A stretch of DNA of 64,000 nucleotides, taken from Actinernus sp. WN-2022. Lineage: Eukaryota; Cnidaria; Anthozoa; Actiniaria; Actinernidae. Below, in pieces: positions 15,501 through 29,066 of the stretch. Below the pieces are notes generated by a model. That model had not been told where the DNA came from. It did no database searches and was given only the letters and a program-made list of their open reading frames with translations. The position numbers were made by a program, and so were the translations under genes. The DNA lies in the NCBI GenBank assembly GCA_030867875.1, contig JAOWCC010001600.1:1-64000 (forward strand), in the 5' to 3' direction. How positions within the stretch are numbered: position 1 is the stretch's first letter; each line of letters begins with the position of its first letter.

Positions 15501-18500
15501 GTGACCACCTTTTGGAAAATCAAGTTAGATAATGCTTGCAAATCTGCCAATCGAGGACTGGACATCTGTATCAGGTACAAACAATTAATGTACGGGCCAG
15601 GTAATAGGCGGTATATAAAATATCATCATTTGTGGCCAATATCTAACCAGATTTTCCAAAAGGTGGTCTCATTCTCATTAATAATTATTTCTGGGACACT
15701 GCTTAACTTATGTACATGTACATGCCATTAGAGCACATGCAATCTGACAGGACGTCTGCCATTAATTAGAGCCATATGCATGCATTAGCCCTGTCTTAGA
15801 GCTATAAGGCCATAATATAATTATTATGTCATTAAGCTTTAACGCCAATATATATCCAGGAAGGGTGGGGGAAATATATATATACAGGATCGGGTGGACG
15901 GGTTGTGCACCAAGCCCTGGGTATGGGCGGTGTCACCTACGCTCCTTAACCAGCATTTTTACTGATTTCCAGGAGCCTGGGAGCTAGTCTGAAATGTCTG
16001 ATCAATCCAGTGTGATGGTGACCACCTTTTGGAAAATCAAGTTAGATAATGCTTGCAAATCTGCCAATCGAGGACTGGACATCTGTATCAGGTACAAACA
16101 ATTAATGTACGGGCCAGGTAATAGGCGGTATATAAAATATCATCATTTGTGGCCAATATCTAACCAGATTTTCCAAAAGGTGGTCTCATTCTCATTAATA
16201 ATTATTTCTGGGACACTGCTTAACTTATGTACATGTACATGCCATTAGAGCACATGCAATCTGACAGGACGTCTGCCATTAATTAGAGCCATATGCATGC
16301 ATTAGCCCTGTCTTAGAGCTATAAGGCCATAATATAATTATTATGTCATTAAGCTTTAACGCCAATATATATCCAGGAAGGGTGGGGGAAATATATATAT
16401 ACAGGATCGGGTGGACGGGTTGTGCACCAAGCCCTGGGTATGGGCGGTGTCACCTACGCTCCTTAACCAGCATTTTTACTGATTTCCAGGAGCCTGGGAG
16501 CTAGTCTGAAATGTCTGATCAATCCAGTGTGATGGTGACCACCTTTTGGAAAATCAAGTTAGATAATGCTTGCAAATCTGCCAATCGAGGACTGGACATC
16601 TGTATCAGGTACAAACAATTAATGTACGGGCCAGGTAATAGGCGGTATATAAAATATCATCATTTGTGGCCAATATCTAACCAGATTTTCCAAAAGGTGG
16701 TCTCATTCTCATTAATAATTATTTCTGGGACACTGCTTAACTTATGTACATGTACATGCCATTAGAGCACATGCAATCTGACAGGACGTCTGCCATTAAT
16801 TAGAGCCATATGCATGCATTAGCCCTGTCTTAGAGCTATAAGGCCATAATATAATTATTATGTCATTAAGCTTTAACGCCAATATATATCCAGGAAGGGT
16901 GGGGGAAATATATATATACAGGATCGGGTGGACGGGTTGTGCACCAAGCCCTGGGTATGGGCGGTGTCACCTACGCTCCTTAACCAGCATTTTTACTGAT
17001 TTCCAGGAGCCTGGGAGCTAGTCTGAAATGTCTGATCAATCCAGTGTGATGGTGACCACCTTTTGGAAAATCAAGTTAGATAATGCTTGCAAATCTGCCA
17101 ATCGAGGACTGGACATCTGTATCAGGTACAAACAATTAATGTACGGGCCAGGTAATAGGCGGTATATAAAATATCATCATTTGTGGCCAATATCTAACCA
17201 GATTTTCCAAAAGGTGGTCTCATTCTCATTAATAATTATTTCTGGGACACTGCTTAACTTATGTACATGTACATGCCATTAGAGCACATGCAATCTGACA
17301 GGACGTCTGCCATTAATTAGAGCCATATGCATGCATTAGCCCTGTCTTAGAGCTATAAGGCCATAATATAATTATTATGTCATTAAGCTTTAACGCCAAT
17401 ATATATCCAGGAAGGGTGGGGGAAATATATATATACAGGATCGGGTGGACGGGTTGTGCACCAAGCCCTGGGTATGGGCGGTGTCACCTACGCTCCTTAA
17501 CCAGCATTTTTACTGATTTCCAGGAGCCTGGGAGCTAGTCTGAAATGTCTGATCAATCCAGTGTGATGGTGACCACCTTTTGGAAAATCAAGTTAGATAA
17601 TGCTTGCAAATCTGCCAATCGAGGACTGGACATCTGTATCAGGTACAAACAATTAATGTACGGGCCAGGTAATAGGCGGTATATAAAATATCATCATTTG
17701 TGGCCAATATCTAACCAGATTTTCCAAAAGGTGGTCTCATTCTCATTAATAATTATTTCTGGGACACTGCTTAACTTATGTACATGTACATGCCATTAGA
17801 GCACATGCAATCTGACAGGACGTCTGCCATTAATTAGAGCCATATGCATGCATTAGCCCTGTCTTAGAGCTATAAGGCCATAATATAATTATTATGTCAT
17901 TAAGCTTTAACGCCAATATATATCCAGGAAGGGTGGGGGAAATATATATATACAGGATCGGGTGGACGGGTTGTGCACCAAGCCCTGGGTATGGGCGGTG
18001 TCACCTACGCTCCTTAACCAGCATTTTTACTGATTTCCAGGAGCCTGGGAGCTAGTCTGAAATGTCTGATCAATCCAGTGTGATGGTGACCACCTTTTGG
18101 AAAATCAAGTTAGATAATGCTTGCAAATCTGCCAATCGAGGACTGGACATCTGTATCAGGTACAAACAATTAATGTACGGGCCAGGTAATAGGCGGTATA
18201 TAAAATATCATCATTTGTGGCCAATATCTAACCAGATTTTCCAAAAGGTGGTCTCATTCTCATTAATAATTATTTCTGGGACACTGCTTAACTTATGTAC
18301 ATGTACATGCCATTAGAGCACATGCAATCTGACAGGACGTCTGCCATTAATTAGAGCCATATGCATGCATTAGCCCTGTCTTAGAGCTATAAGGCCATAA
18401 TATAATTATTATGTCATTAAGCTTTAACGCCAATATATATCCAGGAAGGGTGGGGGAAATATATATATACAGGATCGGGTGGACGGGTTGTGCACCAAGC

Positions 18501-19101
18501 CCTGGGTATGGGCGGTGTCACCTACGCTCCTTAACCAGCATTTTTACTGATTTCCAGGAGCCTGGGAGCTAGTCTGAAATGTCTGATCAATCCAGTGTGA
18601 TGGTGACCACCTTTTGGAAAATCAAGTTAGATAATGCTTGCAAATCTGCCAATCGAGGACTGGACATCTGTATCAGGTACAAACAATTAATGTACGGGCC
18701 AGGTAATAGGCGGTATATAAAATATCATCATTTGTGGCCAATATCTAACCAGATTTTCCAAAAGGTGGTCTCATTCTCATTAATAATTATTTCTGGGACA
18801 CTGCTTAACTTATGTACATGTACATGCCATTAGAGCACATGCAATCTGACAGGACGTCTGCCATTAATTAGAGCCATATGCATGCATTAGCCCTGTCTTA
18901 GAGCTATAAGGCCATAATATAATTATTATGTCATTAAGCTTTAACGCCAATATATATCCAGGAAGGGTGGGGGAAATATATATATACAGGATCGGGTGGA
19001 CGGGTTGTGCACCAAGCCCTGGGTATGGGCGGTGTCACCTACGCTCCTTAACCAGCATTTTTACTGATTTCCAGGAGCCTGGGAGCTAGTCTGAAATGTC
19101 T

Positions 19102-19102
19102 T
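19102..19102. other. Single-base variant unit in the satellite
   Basis: The unit whose frame starts at 19096 has T here where all other units have G (TCTTATC instead of TCTGATC). It is the only variant I found in the open-frame segment of the main array and can serve as an anchor for read mapping. Confidence 0.9.
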
Positions 19103-22100
19103 ATCAATCCAGTGTGATGGTGACCACCTTTTGGAAAATCAAGTTAGATAATGCTTGCAAATCTGCCAATCGAGGACTGGACATCTGTATCAGGTACAAA
19201 CAATTAATGTACGGGCCAGGTAATAGGCGGTATATAAAATATCATCATTTGTGGCCAATATCTAACCAGATTTTCCAAAAGGTGGTCTCATTCTCATTAA
19301 TAATTATTTCTGGGACACTGCTTAACTTATGTACATGTACATGCCATTAGAGCACATGCAATCTGACAGGACGTCTGCCATTAATTAGAGCCATATGCAT
19401 GCATTAGCCCTGTCTTAGAGCTATAAGGCCATAATATAATTATTATGTCATTAAGCTTTAACGCCAATATATATCCAGGAAGGGTGGGGGAAATATATAT
19501 ATACAGGATCGGGTGGACGGGTTGTGCACCAAGCCCTGGGTATGGGCGGTGTCACCTACGCTCCTTAACCAGCATTTTTACTGATTTCCAGGAGCCTGGG
19601 AGCTAGTCTGAAATGTCTGATCAATCCAGTGTGATGGTGACCACCTTTTGGAAAATCAAGTTAGATAATGCTTGCAAATCTGCCAATCGAGGACTGGACA
19701 TCTGTATCAGGTACAAACAATTAATGTACGGGCCAGGTAATAGGCGGTATATAAAATATCATCATTTGTGGCCAATATCTAACCAGATTTTCCAAAAGGT
19801 GGTCTCATTCTCATTAATAATTATTTCTGGGACACTGCTTAACTTATGTACATGTACATGCCATTAGAGCACATGCAATCTGACAGGACGTCTGCCATTA
19901 ATTAGAGCCATATGCATGCATTAGCCCTGTCTTAGAGCTATAAGGCCATAATATAATTATTATGTCATTAAGCTTTAACGCCAATATATATCCAGGAAGG
20001 GTGGGGGAAATATATATATACAGGATCGGGTGGACGGGTTGTGCACCAAGCCCTGGGTATGGGCGGTGTCACCTACGCTCCTTAACCAGCATTTTTACTG
20101 ATTTCCAGGAGCCTGGGAGCTAGTCTGAAATGTCTGATCAATCCAGTGTGATGGTGACCACCTTTTGGAAAATCAAGTTAGATAATGCTTGCAAATCTGC
20201 CAATCGAGGACTGGACATCTGTATCAGGTACAAACAATTAATGTACGGGCCAGGTAATAGGCGGTATATAAAATATCATCATTTGTGGCCAATATCTAAC
20301 CAGATTTTCCAAAAGGTGGTCTCATTCTCATTAATAATTATTTCTGGGACACTGCTTAACTTATGTACATGTACATGCCATTAGAGCACATGCAATCTGA
20401 CAGGACGTCTGCCATTAATTAGAGCCATATGCATGCATTAGCCCTGTCTTAGAGCTATAAGGCCATAATATAATTATTATGTCATTAAGCTTTAACGCCA
20501 ATATATATCCAGGAAGGGTGGGGGAAATATATATATACAGGATCGGGTGGACGGGTTGTGCACCAAGCCCTGGGTATGGGCGGTGTCACCTACGCTCCTT
20601 AACCAGCATTTTTACTGATTTCCAGGAGCCTGGGAGCTAGTCTGAAATGTCTGATCAATCCAGTGTGATGGTGACCACCTTTTGGAAAATCAAGTTAGAT
20701 AATGCTTGCAAATCTGCCAATCGAGGACTGGACATCTGTATCAGGTACAAACAATTAATGTACGGGCCAGGTAATAGGCGGTATATAAAATATCATCATT
20801 TGTGGCCAATATCTAACCAGATTTTCCAAAAGGTGGTCTCATTCTCATTAATAATTATTTCTGGGACACTGCTTAACTTATGTACATGTACATGCCATTA
20901 GAGCACATGCAATCTGACAGGACGTCTGCCATTAATTAGAGCCATATGCATGCATTAGCCCTGTCTTAGAGCTATAAGGCCATAATATAATTATTATGTC
21001 ATTAAGCTTTAACGCCAATATATATCCAGGAAGGGTGGGGGAAATATATATATACAGGATCGGGTGGACGGGTTGTGCACCAAGCCCTGGGTATGGGCGG
21101 TGTCACCTACGCTCCTTAACCAGCATTTTTACTGATTTCCAGGAGCCTGGGAGCTAGTCTGAAATGTCTGATCAATCCAGTGTGATGGTGACCACCTTTT
21201 GGAAAATCAAGTTAGATAATGCTTGCAAATCTGCCAATCGAGGACTGGACATCTGTATCAGGTACAAACAATTAATGTACGGGCCAGGTAATAGGCGGTA
21301 TATAAAATATCATCATTTGTGGCCAATATCTAACCAGATTTTCCAAAAGGTGGTCTCATTCTCATTAATAATTATTTCTGGGACACTGCTTAACTTATGT
21401 ACATGTACATGCCATTAGAGCACATGCAATCTGACAGGACGTCTGCCATTAATTAGAGCCATATGCATGCATTAGCCCTGTCTTAGAGCTATAAGGCCAT
21501 AATATAATTATTATGTCATTAAGCTTTAACGCCAATATATATCCAGGAAGGGTGGGGGAAATATATATATACAGGATCGGGTGGACGGGTTGTGCACCAA
21601 GCCCTGGGTATGGGCGGTGTCACCTACGCTCCTTAACCAGCATTTTTACTGATTTCCAGGAGCCTGGGAGCTAGTCTGAAATGTCTGATCAATCCAGTGT
21701 GATGGTGACCACCTTTTGGAAAATCAAGTTAGATAATGCTTGCAAATCTGCCAATCGAGGACTGGACATCTGTATCAGGTACAAACAATTAATGTACGGG
21801 CCAGGTAATAGGCGGTATATAAAATATCATCATTTGTGGCCAATATCTAACCAGATTTTCCAAAAGGTGGTCTCATTCTCATTAATAATTATTTCTGGGA
21901 CACTGCTTAACTTATGTACATGTACATGCCATTAGAGCACATGCAATCTGACAGGACGTCTGCCATTAATTAGAGCCATATGCATGCATTAGCCCTGTCT
22001 TAGAGCTATAAGGCCATAATATAATTATTATGTCATTAAGCTTTAACGCCAATATATATCCAGGAAGGGTGGGGGAAATATATATATACAGGATCGGGTG

Positions 22101-25100
22101 GACGGGTTGTGCACCAAGCCCTGGGTATGGGCGGTGTCACCTACGCTCCTTAACCAGCATTTTTACTGATTTCCAGGAGCCTGGGAGCTAGTCTGAAATG
22201 TCTGATCAATCCAGTGTGATGGTGACCACCTTTTGGAAAATCAAGTTAGATAATGCTTGCAAATCTGCCAATCGAGGACTGGACATCTGTATCAGGTACA
22301 AACAATTAATGTACGGGCCAGGTAATAGGCGGTATATAAAATATCATCATTTGTGGCCAATATCTAACCAGATTTTCCAAAAGGTGGTCTCATTCTCATT
22401 AATAATTATTTCTGGGACACTGCTTAACTTATGTACATGTACATGCCATTAGAGCACATGCAATCTGACAGGACGTCTGCCATTAATTAGAGCCATATGC
22501 ATGCATTAGCCCTGTCTTAGAGCTATAAGGCCATAATATAATTATTATGTCATTAAGCTTTAACGCCAATATATATCCAGGAAGGGTGGGGGAAATATAT
22601 ATATACAGGATCGGGTGGACGGGTTGTGCACCAAGCCCTGGGTATGGGCGGTGTCACCTACGCTCCTTAACCAGCATTTTTACTGATTTCCAGGAGCCTG
22701 GGAGCTAGTCTGAAATGTCTGATCAATCCAGTGTGATGGTGACCACCTTTTGGAAAATCAAGTTAGATAATGCTTGCAAATCTGCCAATCGAGGACTGGA
22801 CATCTGTATCAGGTACAAACAATTAATGTACGGGCCAGGTAATAGGCGGTATATAAAATATCATCATTTGTGGCCAATATCTAACCAGATTTTCCAAAAG
22901 GTGGTCTCATTCTCATTAATAATTATTTCTGGGACACTGCTTAACTTATGTACATGTACATGCCATTAGAGCACATGCAATCTGACAGGACGTCTGCCAT
23001 TAATTAGAGCCATATGCATGCATTAGCCCTGTCTTAGAGCTATAAGGCCATAATATAATTATTATGTCATTAAGCTTTAACGCCAATATATATCCAGGAA
23101 GGGTGGGGGAAATATATATATACAGGATCGGGTGGACGGGTTGTGCACCAAGCCCTGGGTATGGGCGGTGTCACCTACGCTCCTTAACCAGCATTTTTAC
23201 TGATTTCCAGGAGCCTGGGAGCTAGTCTGAAATGTCTGATCAATCCAGTGTGATGGTGACCACCTTTTGGAAAATCAAGTTAGATAATGCTTGCAAATCT
23301 GCCAATCGAGGACTGGACATCTGTATCAGGTACAAACAATTAATGTACGGGCCAGGTAATAGGCGGTATATAAAATATCATCATTTGTGGCCAATATCTA
23401 ACCAGATTTTCCAAAAGGTGGTCTCATTCTCATTAATAATTATTTCTGGGACACTGCTTAACTTATGTACATGTACATGCCATTAGAGCACATGCAATCT
23501 GACAGGACGTCTGCCATTAATTAGAGCCATATGCATGCATTAGCCCTGTCTTAGAGCTATAAGGCCATAATATAATTATTATGTCATTAAGCTTTAACGC
23601 CAATATATATCCAGGAAGGGTGGGGGAAATATATATATACAGGATCGGGTGGACGGGTTGTGCACCAAGCCCTGGGTATGGGCGGTGTCACCTACGCTCC
23701 TTAACCAGCATTTTTACTGATTTCCAGGAGCCTGGGAGCTAGTCTGAAATGTCTGATCAATCCAGTGTGATGGTGACCACCTTTTGGAAAATCAAGTTAG
23801 ATAATGCTTGCAAATCTGCCAATCGAGGACTGGACATCTGTATCAGGTACAAACAATTAATGTACGGGCCAGGTAATAGGCGGTATATAAAATATCATCA
23901 TTTGTGGCCAATATCTAACCAGATTTTCCAAAAGGTGGTCTCATTCTCATTAATAATTATTTCTGGGACACTGCTTAACTTATGTACATGTACATGCCAT
24001 TAGAGCACATGCAATCTGACAGGACGTCTGCCATTAATTAGAGCCATATGCATGCATTAGCCCTGTCTTAGAGCTATAAGGCCATAATATAATTATTATG
24101 TCATTAAGCTTTAACGCCAATATATATCCAGGAAGGGTGGGGGAAATATATATATACAGGATCGGGTGGACGGGTTGTGCACCAAGCCCTGGGTATGGGC
24201 GGTGTCACCTACGCTCCTTAACCAGCATTTTTACTGATTTCCAGGAGCCTGGGAGCTAGTCTGAAATGTCTGATCAATCCAGTGTGATGGTGACCACCTT
24301 TTGGAAAATCAAGTTAGATAATGCTTGCAAATCTGCCAATCGAGGACTGGACATCTGTATCAGGTACAAACAATTAATGTACGGGCCAGGTAATAGGCGG
24401 TATATAAAATATCATCATTTGTGGCCAATATCTAACCAGATTTTCCAAAAGGTGGTCTCATTCTCATTAATAATTATTTCTGGGACACTGCTTAACTTAT
24501 GTACATGTACATGCCATTAGAGCACATGCAATCTGACAGGACGTCTGCCATTAATTAGAGCCATATGCATGCATTAGCCCTGTCTTAGAGCTATAAGGCC
24601 ATAATATAATTATTATGTCATTAAGCTTTAACGCCAATATATATCCAGGAAGGGTGGGGGAAATATATATATACAGGATCGGGTGGACGGGTTGTGCACC
24701 AAGCCCTGGGTATGGGCGGTGTCACCTACGCTCCTTAACCAGCATTTTTACTGATTTCCAGGAGCCTGGGAGCTAGTCTGAAATGTCTGATCAATCCAGT
24801 GTGATGGTGACCACCTTTTGGAAAATCAAGTTAGATAATGCTTGCAAATCTGCCAATCGAGGACTGGACATCTGTATCAGGTACAAACAATTAATGTACG
24901 GGCCAGGTAATAGGCGGTATATAAAATATCATCATTTGTGGCCAATATCTAACCAGATTTTCCAAAAGGTGGTCTCATTCTCATTAATAATTATTTCTGG
25001 GACACTGCTTAACTTATGTACATGTACATGCCATTAGAGCACATGCAATCTGACAGGACGTCTGCCATTAATTAGAGCCATATGCATGCATTAGCCCTGT

Positions 25101-27821
25101 CTTAGAGCTATAAGGCCATAATATAATTATTATGTCATTAAGCTTTAACGCCAATATATATCCAGGAAGGGTGGGGGAAATATATATATACAGGATCGGG
25201 TGGACGGGTTGTGCACCAAGCCCTGGGTATGGGCGGTGTCACCTACGCTCCTTAACCAGCATTTTTACTGATTTCCAGGAGCCTGGGAGCTAGTCTGAAA
25301 TGTCTGATCAATCCAGTGTGATGGTGACCACCTTTTGGAAAATCAAGTTAGATAATGCTTGCAAATCTGCCAATCGAGGACTGGACATCTGTATCAGGTA
25401 CAAACAATTAATGTACGGGCCAGGTAATAGGCGGTATATAAAATATCATCATTTGTGGCCAATATCTAACCAGATTTTCCAAAAGGTGGTCTCATTCTCA
25501 TTAATAATTATTTCTGGGACACTGCTTAACTTATGTACATGTACATGCCATTAGAGCACATGCAATCTGACAGGACGTCTGCCATTAATTAGAGCCATAT
25601 GCATGCATTAGCCCTGTCTTAGAGCTATAAGGCCATAATATAATTATTATGTCATTAAGCTTTAACGCCAATATATATCCAGGAAGGGTGGGGGAAATAT
25701 ATATATACAGGATCGGGTGGACGGGTTGTGCACCAAGCCCTGGGTATGGGCGGTGTCACCTACGCTCCTTAACCAGCATTTTTACTGATTTCCAGGAGCC
25801 TGGGAGCTAGTCTGAAATGTCTGATCAATCCAGTGTGATGGTGACCACCTTTTGGAAAATCAAGTTAGATAATGCTTGCAAATCTGCCAATCGAGGACTG
25901 GACATCTGTATCAGGTACAAACAATTAATGTACGGGCCAGGTAATAGGCGGTATATAAAATATCATCATTTGTGGCCAATATCTAACCAGATTTTCCAAA
26001 AGGTGGTCTCATTCTCATTAATAATTATTTCTGGGACACTGCTTAACTTATGTACATGTACATGCCATTAGAGCACATGCAATCTGACAGGACGTCTGCC
26101 ATTAATTAGAGCCATATGCATGCATTAGCCCTGTCTTAGAGCTATAAGGCCATAATATAATTATTATGTCATTAAGCTTTAACGCCAATATATATCCAGG
26201 AAGGGTGGGGGAAATATATATATACAGGATCGGGTGGACGGGTTGTGCACCAAGCCCTGGGTATGGGCGGTGTCACCTACGCTCCTTAACCAGCATTTTT
26301 ACTGATTTCCAGGAGCCTGGGAGCTAGTCTGAAATGTCTGATCAATCCAGTGTGATGGTGACCACCTTTTGGAAAATCAAGTTAGATAATGCTTGCAAAT
26401 CTGCCAATCGAGGACTGGACATCTGTATCAGGTACAAACAATTAATGTACGGGCCAGGTAATAGGCGGTATATAAAATATCATCATTTGTGGCCAATATC
26501 TAACCAGATTTTCCAAAAGGTGGTCTCATTCTCATTAATAATTATTTCTGGGACACTGCTTAACTTATGTACATGTACATGCCATTAGAGCACATGCAAT
26601 CTGACAGGACGTCTGCCATTAATTAGAGCCATATGCATGCATTAGCCCTGTCTTAGAGCTATAAGGCCATAATATAATTATTATGTCATTAAGCTTTAAC
26701 GCCAATATATATCCAGGAAGGGTGGGGGAAATATATATATACAGGATCGGGTGGACGGGTTGTGCACCAAGCCCTGGGTATGGGCGGTGTCACCTACGCT
26801 CCTTAACCAGCATTTTTACTGATTTCCAGGAGCCTGGGAGCTAGTCTGAAATGTCTGATCAATCCAGTGTGATGGTGACCACCTTTTGGAAAATCAAGTT
26901 AGATAATGCTTGCAAATCTGCCAATCGAGGACTGGACATCTGTATCAGGTACAAACAATTAATGTACGGGCCAGGTAATAGGCGGTATATAAAATATCAT
27001 CATTTGTGGCCAATATCTAACCAGATTTTCCAAAAGGTGGTCTCATTCTCATTAATAATTATTTCTGGGACACTGCTTAACTTATGTACATGTACATGCC
27101 ATTAGAGCACATGCAATCTGACAGGACGTCTGCCATTAATTAGAGCCATATGCATGCATTAGCCCTGTCTTAGAGCTATAAGGCCATAATATATTATGTC
27201 ATTAAGCTTTCACCCCACTATCCAGGAGTGGGGTCAGGAGGAGGGGTGGGGGGAATATATATACAGGATCGCATGGGCCAAGTGGTGCACCAAGTGCAGA
27301 GTAGGTGCATATAGGCACCTACGGTCCTTAACCAGCATTTTTACTGTTTTCCAGGAGCCTGGGAGCTAGTCTGAAATGTCTGATCAATCCAGTGTGATGG
27401 TGACCACCTTTTGGAAAATCAAGTTAGATAATGCTTGGAAATCTGCCAATCGAGGACTGGACATCTGTAGCAGGTACAAACAATTAATGTATGGGCCAGG
27501 TAATATGCGGTATATAAAATATACTCATTTGTATTCAATATCTAACATGATTTTTCAAAAGGTGGTCTCATTAATAATTATTTCTGGGACACTGCTTAAT
27601 TTATGTACATGCAATTAGGACGTCTGCCATTAATTAGAGCCATATGCATGCATTAGCCCTGTCTTCTGTAAGACCTAGGCCATAATATAGTATGTCATTA
27701 AGCTTAATAACCCCAATAATATCCAGGAGGGGGGGATATACATACAGGATCGGATGGACCGTTTGTGCACCAAGCGCAGAGCATGGGCGTAGTCGCCTAC
27801 GCTCCTTAACCAGCATTTTTA

Positions 27822-27885
27822 ATTCAAACGGTATGCTGGCAGTATGTGCTGGGTCCTGAATATAGAGTCGATCGCCTGCTCAGAT
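27822..27885. repeat. 64-bp segment present only in edge units (copy 1)
   Basis: Between CAGCATTTTTA and CTGATTTCC the main-array units have nothing, but this edge unit has 64 extra bases. A second copy lies at 28468-28532. Either it was inserted in the edge lineage or it was lost when the homogeneous array expanded. Confidence 0.8.
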
Positions 27886-27971
27886 CTGATTTCCAGGAGC
27901 CTGGGAGCTAGTCTGAAATGTCTGATCAATCCAGTGTGATGGTGACCACCTTTTGGAAAATCAAGTTAGAT

Positions 27972-28199
27972 AATGCTTGGAAATCTGCCAATCGAGGACT
28001 GGACATCTGTAGCAGGTACAAACAATTAATGTATGGGCCAGGTAATATGCGGTATATAAAATATACTCATTTGTATTCAATAATTAATGCTTGGAAATCT
28101 GCCCATCGAGGACTGGACATCTGTAGCAGGTACAAACAATTAATGTATGGGCCAGGTAATATGCGGTATATAAAATATACTCATTTGTATTCAATATCT
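27972..28199. repeat. 114-bp duplication in an edge unit
   Basis: The diverged edge unit at 27918 also carries the doubled module with the same TAATTA linker. Its two copies differ from each other by one base (CCAATCG versus CCCATCG), so the long form is older than the homogenised array or arose more than once at the same junction. Confidence 0.85.
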
Positions 28200-28467
28200 A
28201 ACATGATTTTTCAAAAGGTGGTCTCATTAATAATTATTTCTGGGACACTGCTTAATTTATGTACATGCAATTAGGACGTCTGCCATTAATTAGAGCCATA
28301 TGCATGCATTAGCCCTGTCTTCTGTAAGACCTAGGCCATAATATAGTATGTCATTAAGCTTAATAACCCCAATAATATCCAGGAGGGGGGGATATACATA
28401 CAGGATCGGATGGACCGTTTGTGCACCAAGCGCAGAGCATGGGCACGGTCCTTAACCAGCATTTTTA

Positions 28468-28532
28468 ATTCAAACGGGTATGCTGGCAGTATGTGCTGGG
28501 TCCTGAATATAGAGTCGATCGCCTGCTCAGAT
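28468..28532. repeat. 64-bp edge-only segment (copy 2)
   Basis: Same segment as 27822-27885 with one extra G, upstream of the truncated last copy. Confidence 0.8.
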
Positions 28533-28619
28533 CTGATTTCCAGGAGCCTGGGAGCTAGTCTGAAATGTCTGATCAATCCAGTGTGATGGTGACCACCTTT
28601 TGGAAAATCAAGTTAGATA

Positions 28620-28697
28620 TAGAAGAAAAGTAACTAATGAACTATTACGTACGTACGTAAGTGATAAACGAATAGCTAGACGTCGTAATGAATATAT
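28620..28697. repeat. Dispersed repeat directly abutting the satellite end
   Basis: This stretch is a diverged copy of the middle of the 199-bp repeats at 52587 and 57033. It shares AAGAAAAG, ACTAATGAACTAT, AGTGATAAAC, AATAGCTA and CGTAATGAA in the same order. The palindromic centre here is a TACG repeat rather than the CACTTAAGTG of the other copies. It begins at the first base after the satellite. Confidence 0.75.
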
Positions 28698-28698
28698 A

Positions 28699-28740
28699 CC
28701 GCATTACGACCGTCCGATTTACCCAATAATCTGATAAGTT
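28699..28740. repeat. Direct repeat flanking the first poly-G element (left copy)
   Basis: ACCGCATTACGACC followed by CGATTTACCCAATAAT recurs at 29137-29186 with a small indel. The pair brackets the transposon at 28756-29066 and looks like a local duplication older than the insertion. Confidence 0.7.
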
Positions 28741-28755
28741 AATGGCCCCTGCAGG

Positions 28756-29066
28756 CCCGGGGGGGGGACTCCCTTATGTGAGGGGTACATGGATGTTCGT
28801 CGTACCTTTTAGGGGTCAAAATCAGGAGTTTGGTACCACTTAGGGTATCCACCATCAAACACAGACATTTCTATGTAAAGCGGTACCTTTTAGGGGTCGG
28901 GTGTCAATTGAACAAAAAGCTGTTATAAATTTACATTTCTATTATCTTTTAGGGGTCAAAATAAGCTTGAGCCACGCCCATTTTAGTACCTCTTAGGGGT
29001 CAAATCGAAAATGTCCGACGAGCATCCCTACCCCTTTTATATGGGAGTACCCCCCCCCCCCCCGGG
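28756..29066 (+). mobile_element. Poly-G hAT-like MITE, copy 1, with 8-bp target duplication
   Basis: The element starts CCCGGGGGGG and ends with poly-C then CCCGGG. It is flanked by an exact 8-bp direct repeat CCTGCAGG (28748-28755 and 29067-29074). The inverted termini continue as G-run + ACTCCC + TAT. Inside are about five direct iterons of the form TACCTTTTAGGGGTCAAA, one of them degenerate. It has no coding capacity. An 8-bp duplication is typical of the hAT superfamily, so it is probably mobilised by a hAT transposase encoded elsewhere. Related copies are at 35399 and 62626. Confidence 0.8.

Larger units (their letters stand above)
1..27190. repeat. 517-bp tandem satellite array, 52 near-identical units
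   Basis: Units repeat with a spacing of exactly 517 bp from 1290 to 26851. The units beginning at 28, 659, 4392 and 12261 are 631 bp because of an internal 114-bp duplication. The array runs off the left edge of the window. Every unit contains a short plus-strand open frame (84 aa, or 122 aa in the long form) whose translation is identical in all copies except one residue at 19102. Each unit also has a TATA-like string, a palindromic TGTACATGTACA, an ATGCATGCAT and an AT-rich tract. Such homogeneity is usual for satellites kept uniform by unequal exchange or gene conversion. No known satellite family was recognised and I do not call the short frame a gene. Confidence 0.97.
27191..28619. repeat. 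Diverged edge copies of the satellite and array end
   Basis: From about 27191 the units differ from the consensus by many substitutions and indels, and spacing changes to 525, 542 and 647 bp (frames start at 27376, 27918 and 28565). The last copy stops at 28619, precisely at the inner end of the left inverted-repeat arm. Divergence at an array edge is expected because edge copies escape homogenisation. The open frame survives in two edge copies, including a 6-bp in-frame deletion, but most substitutions change amino acids. Confidence 0.9.

Noticed and set aside
28..27105. More than 50 plus-strand ORFs of 84 or 122 aa as a gene family
   Set aside because: They are the same satellite frame repeated. 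Edge copies differ mainly by amino-acid-changing substitutions, and no splice, signal or family feature supports coding.
1..28619. CRISPR-like array
   Set aside because: The units are long and fully identical, without unique spacers, and the context is eukaryotic.
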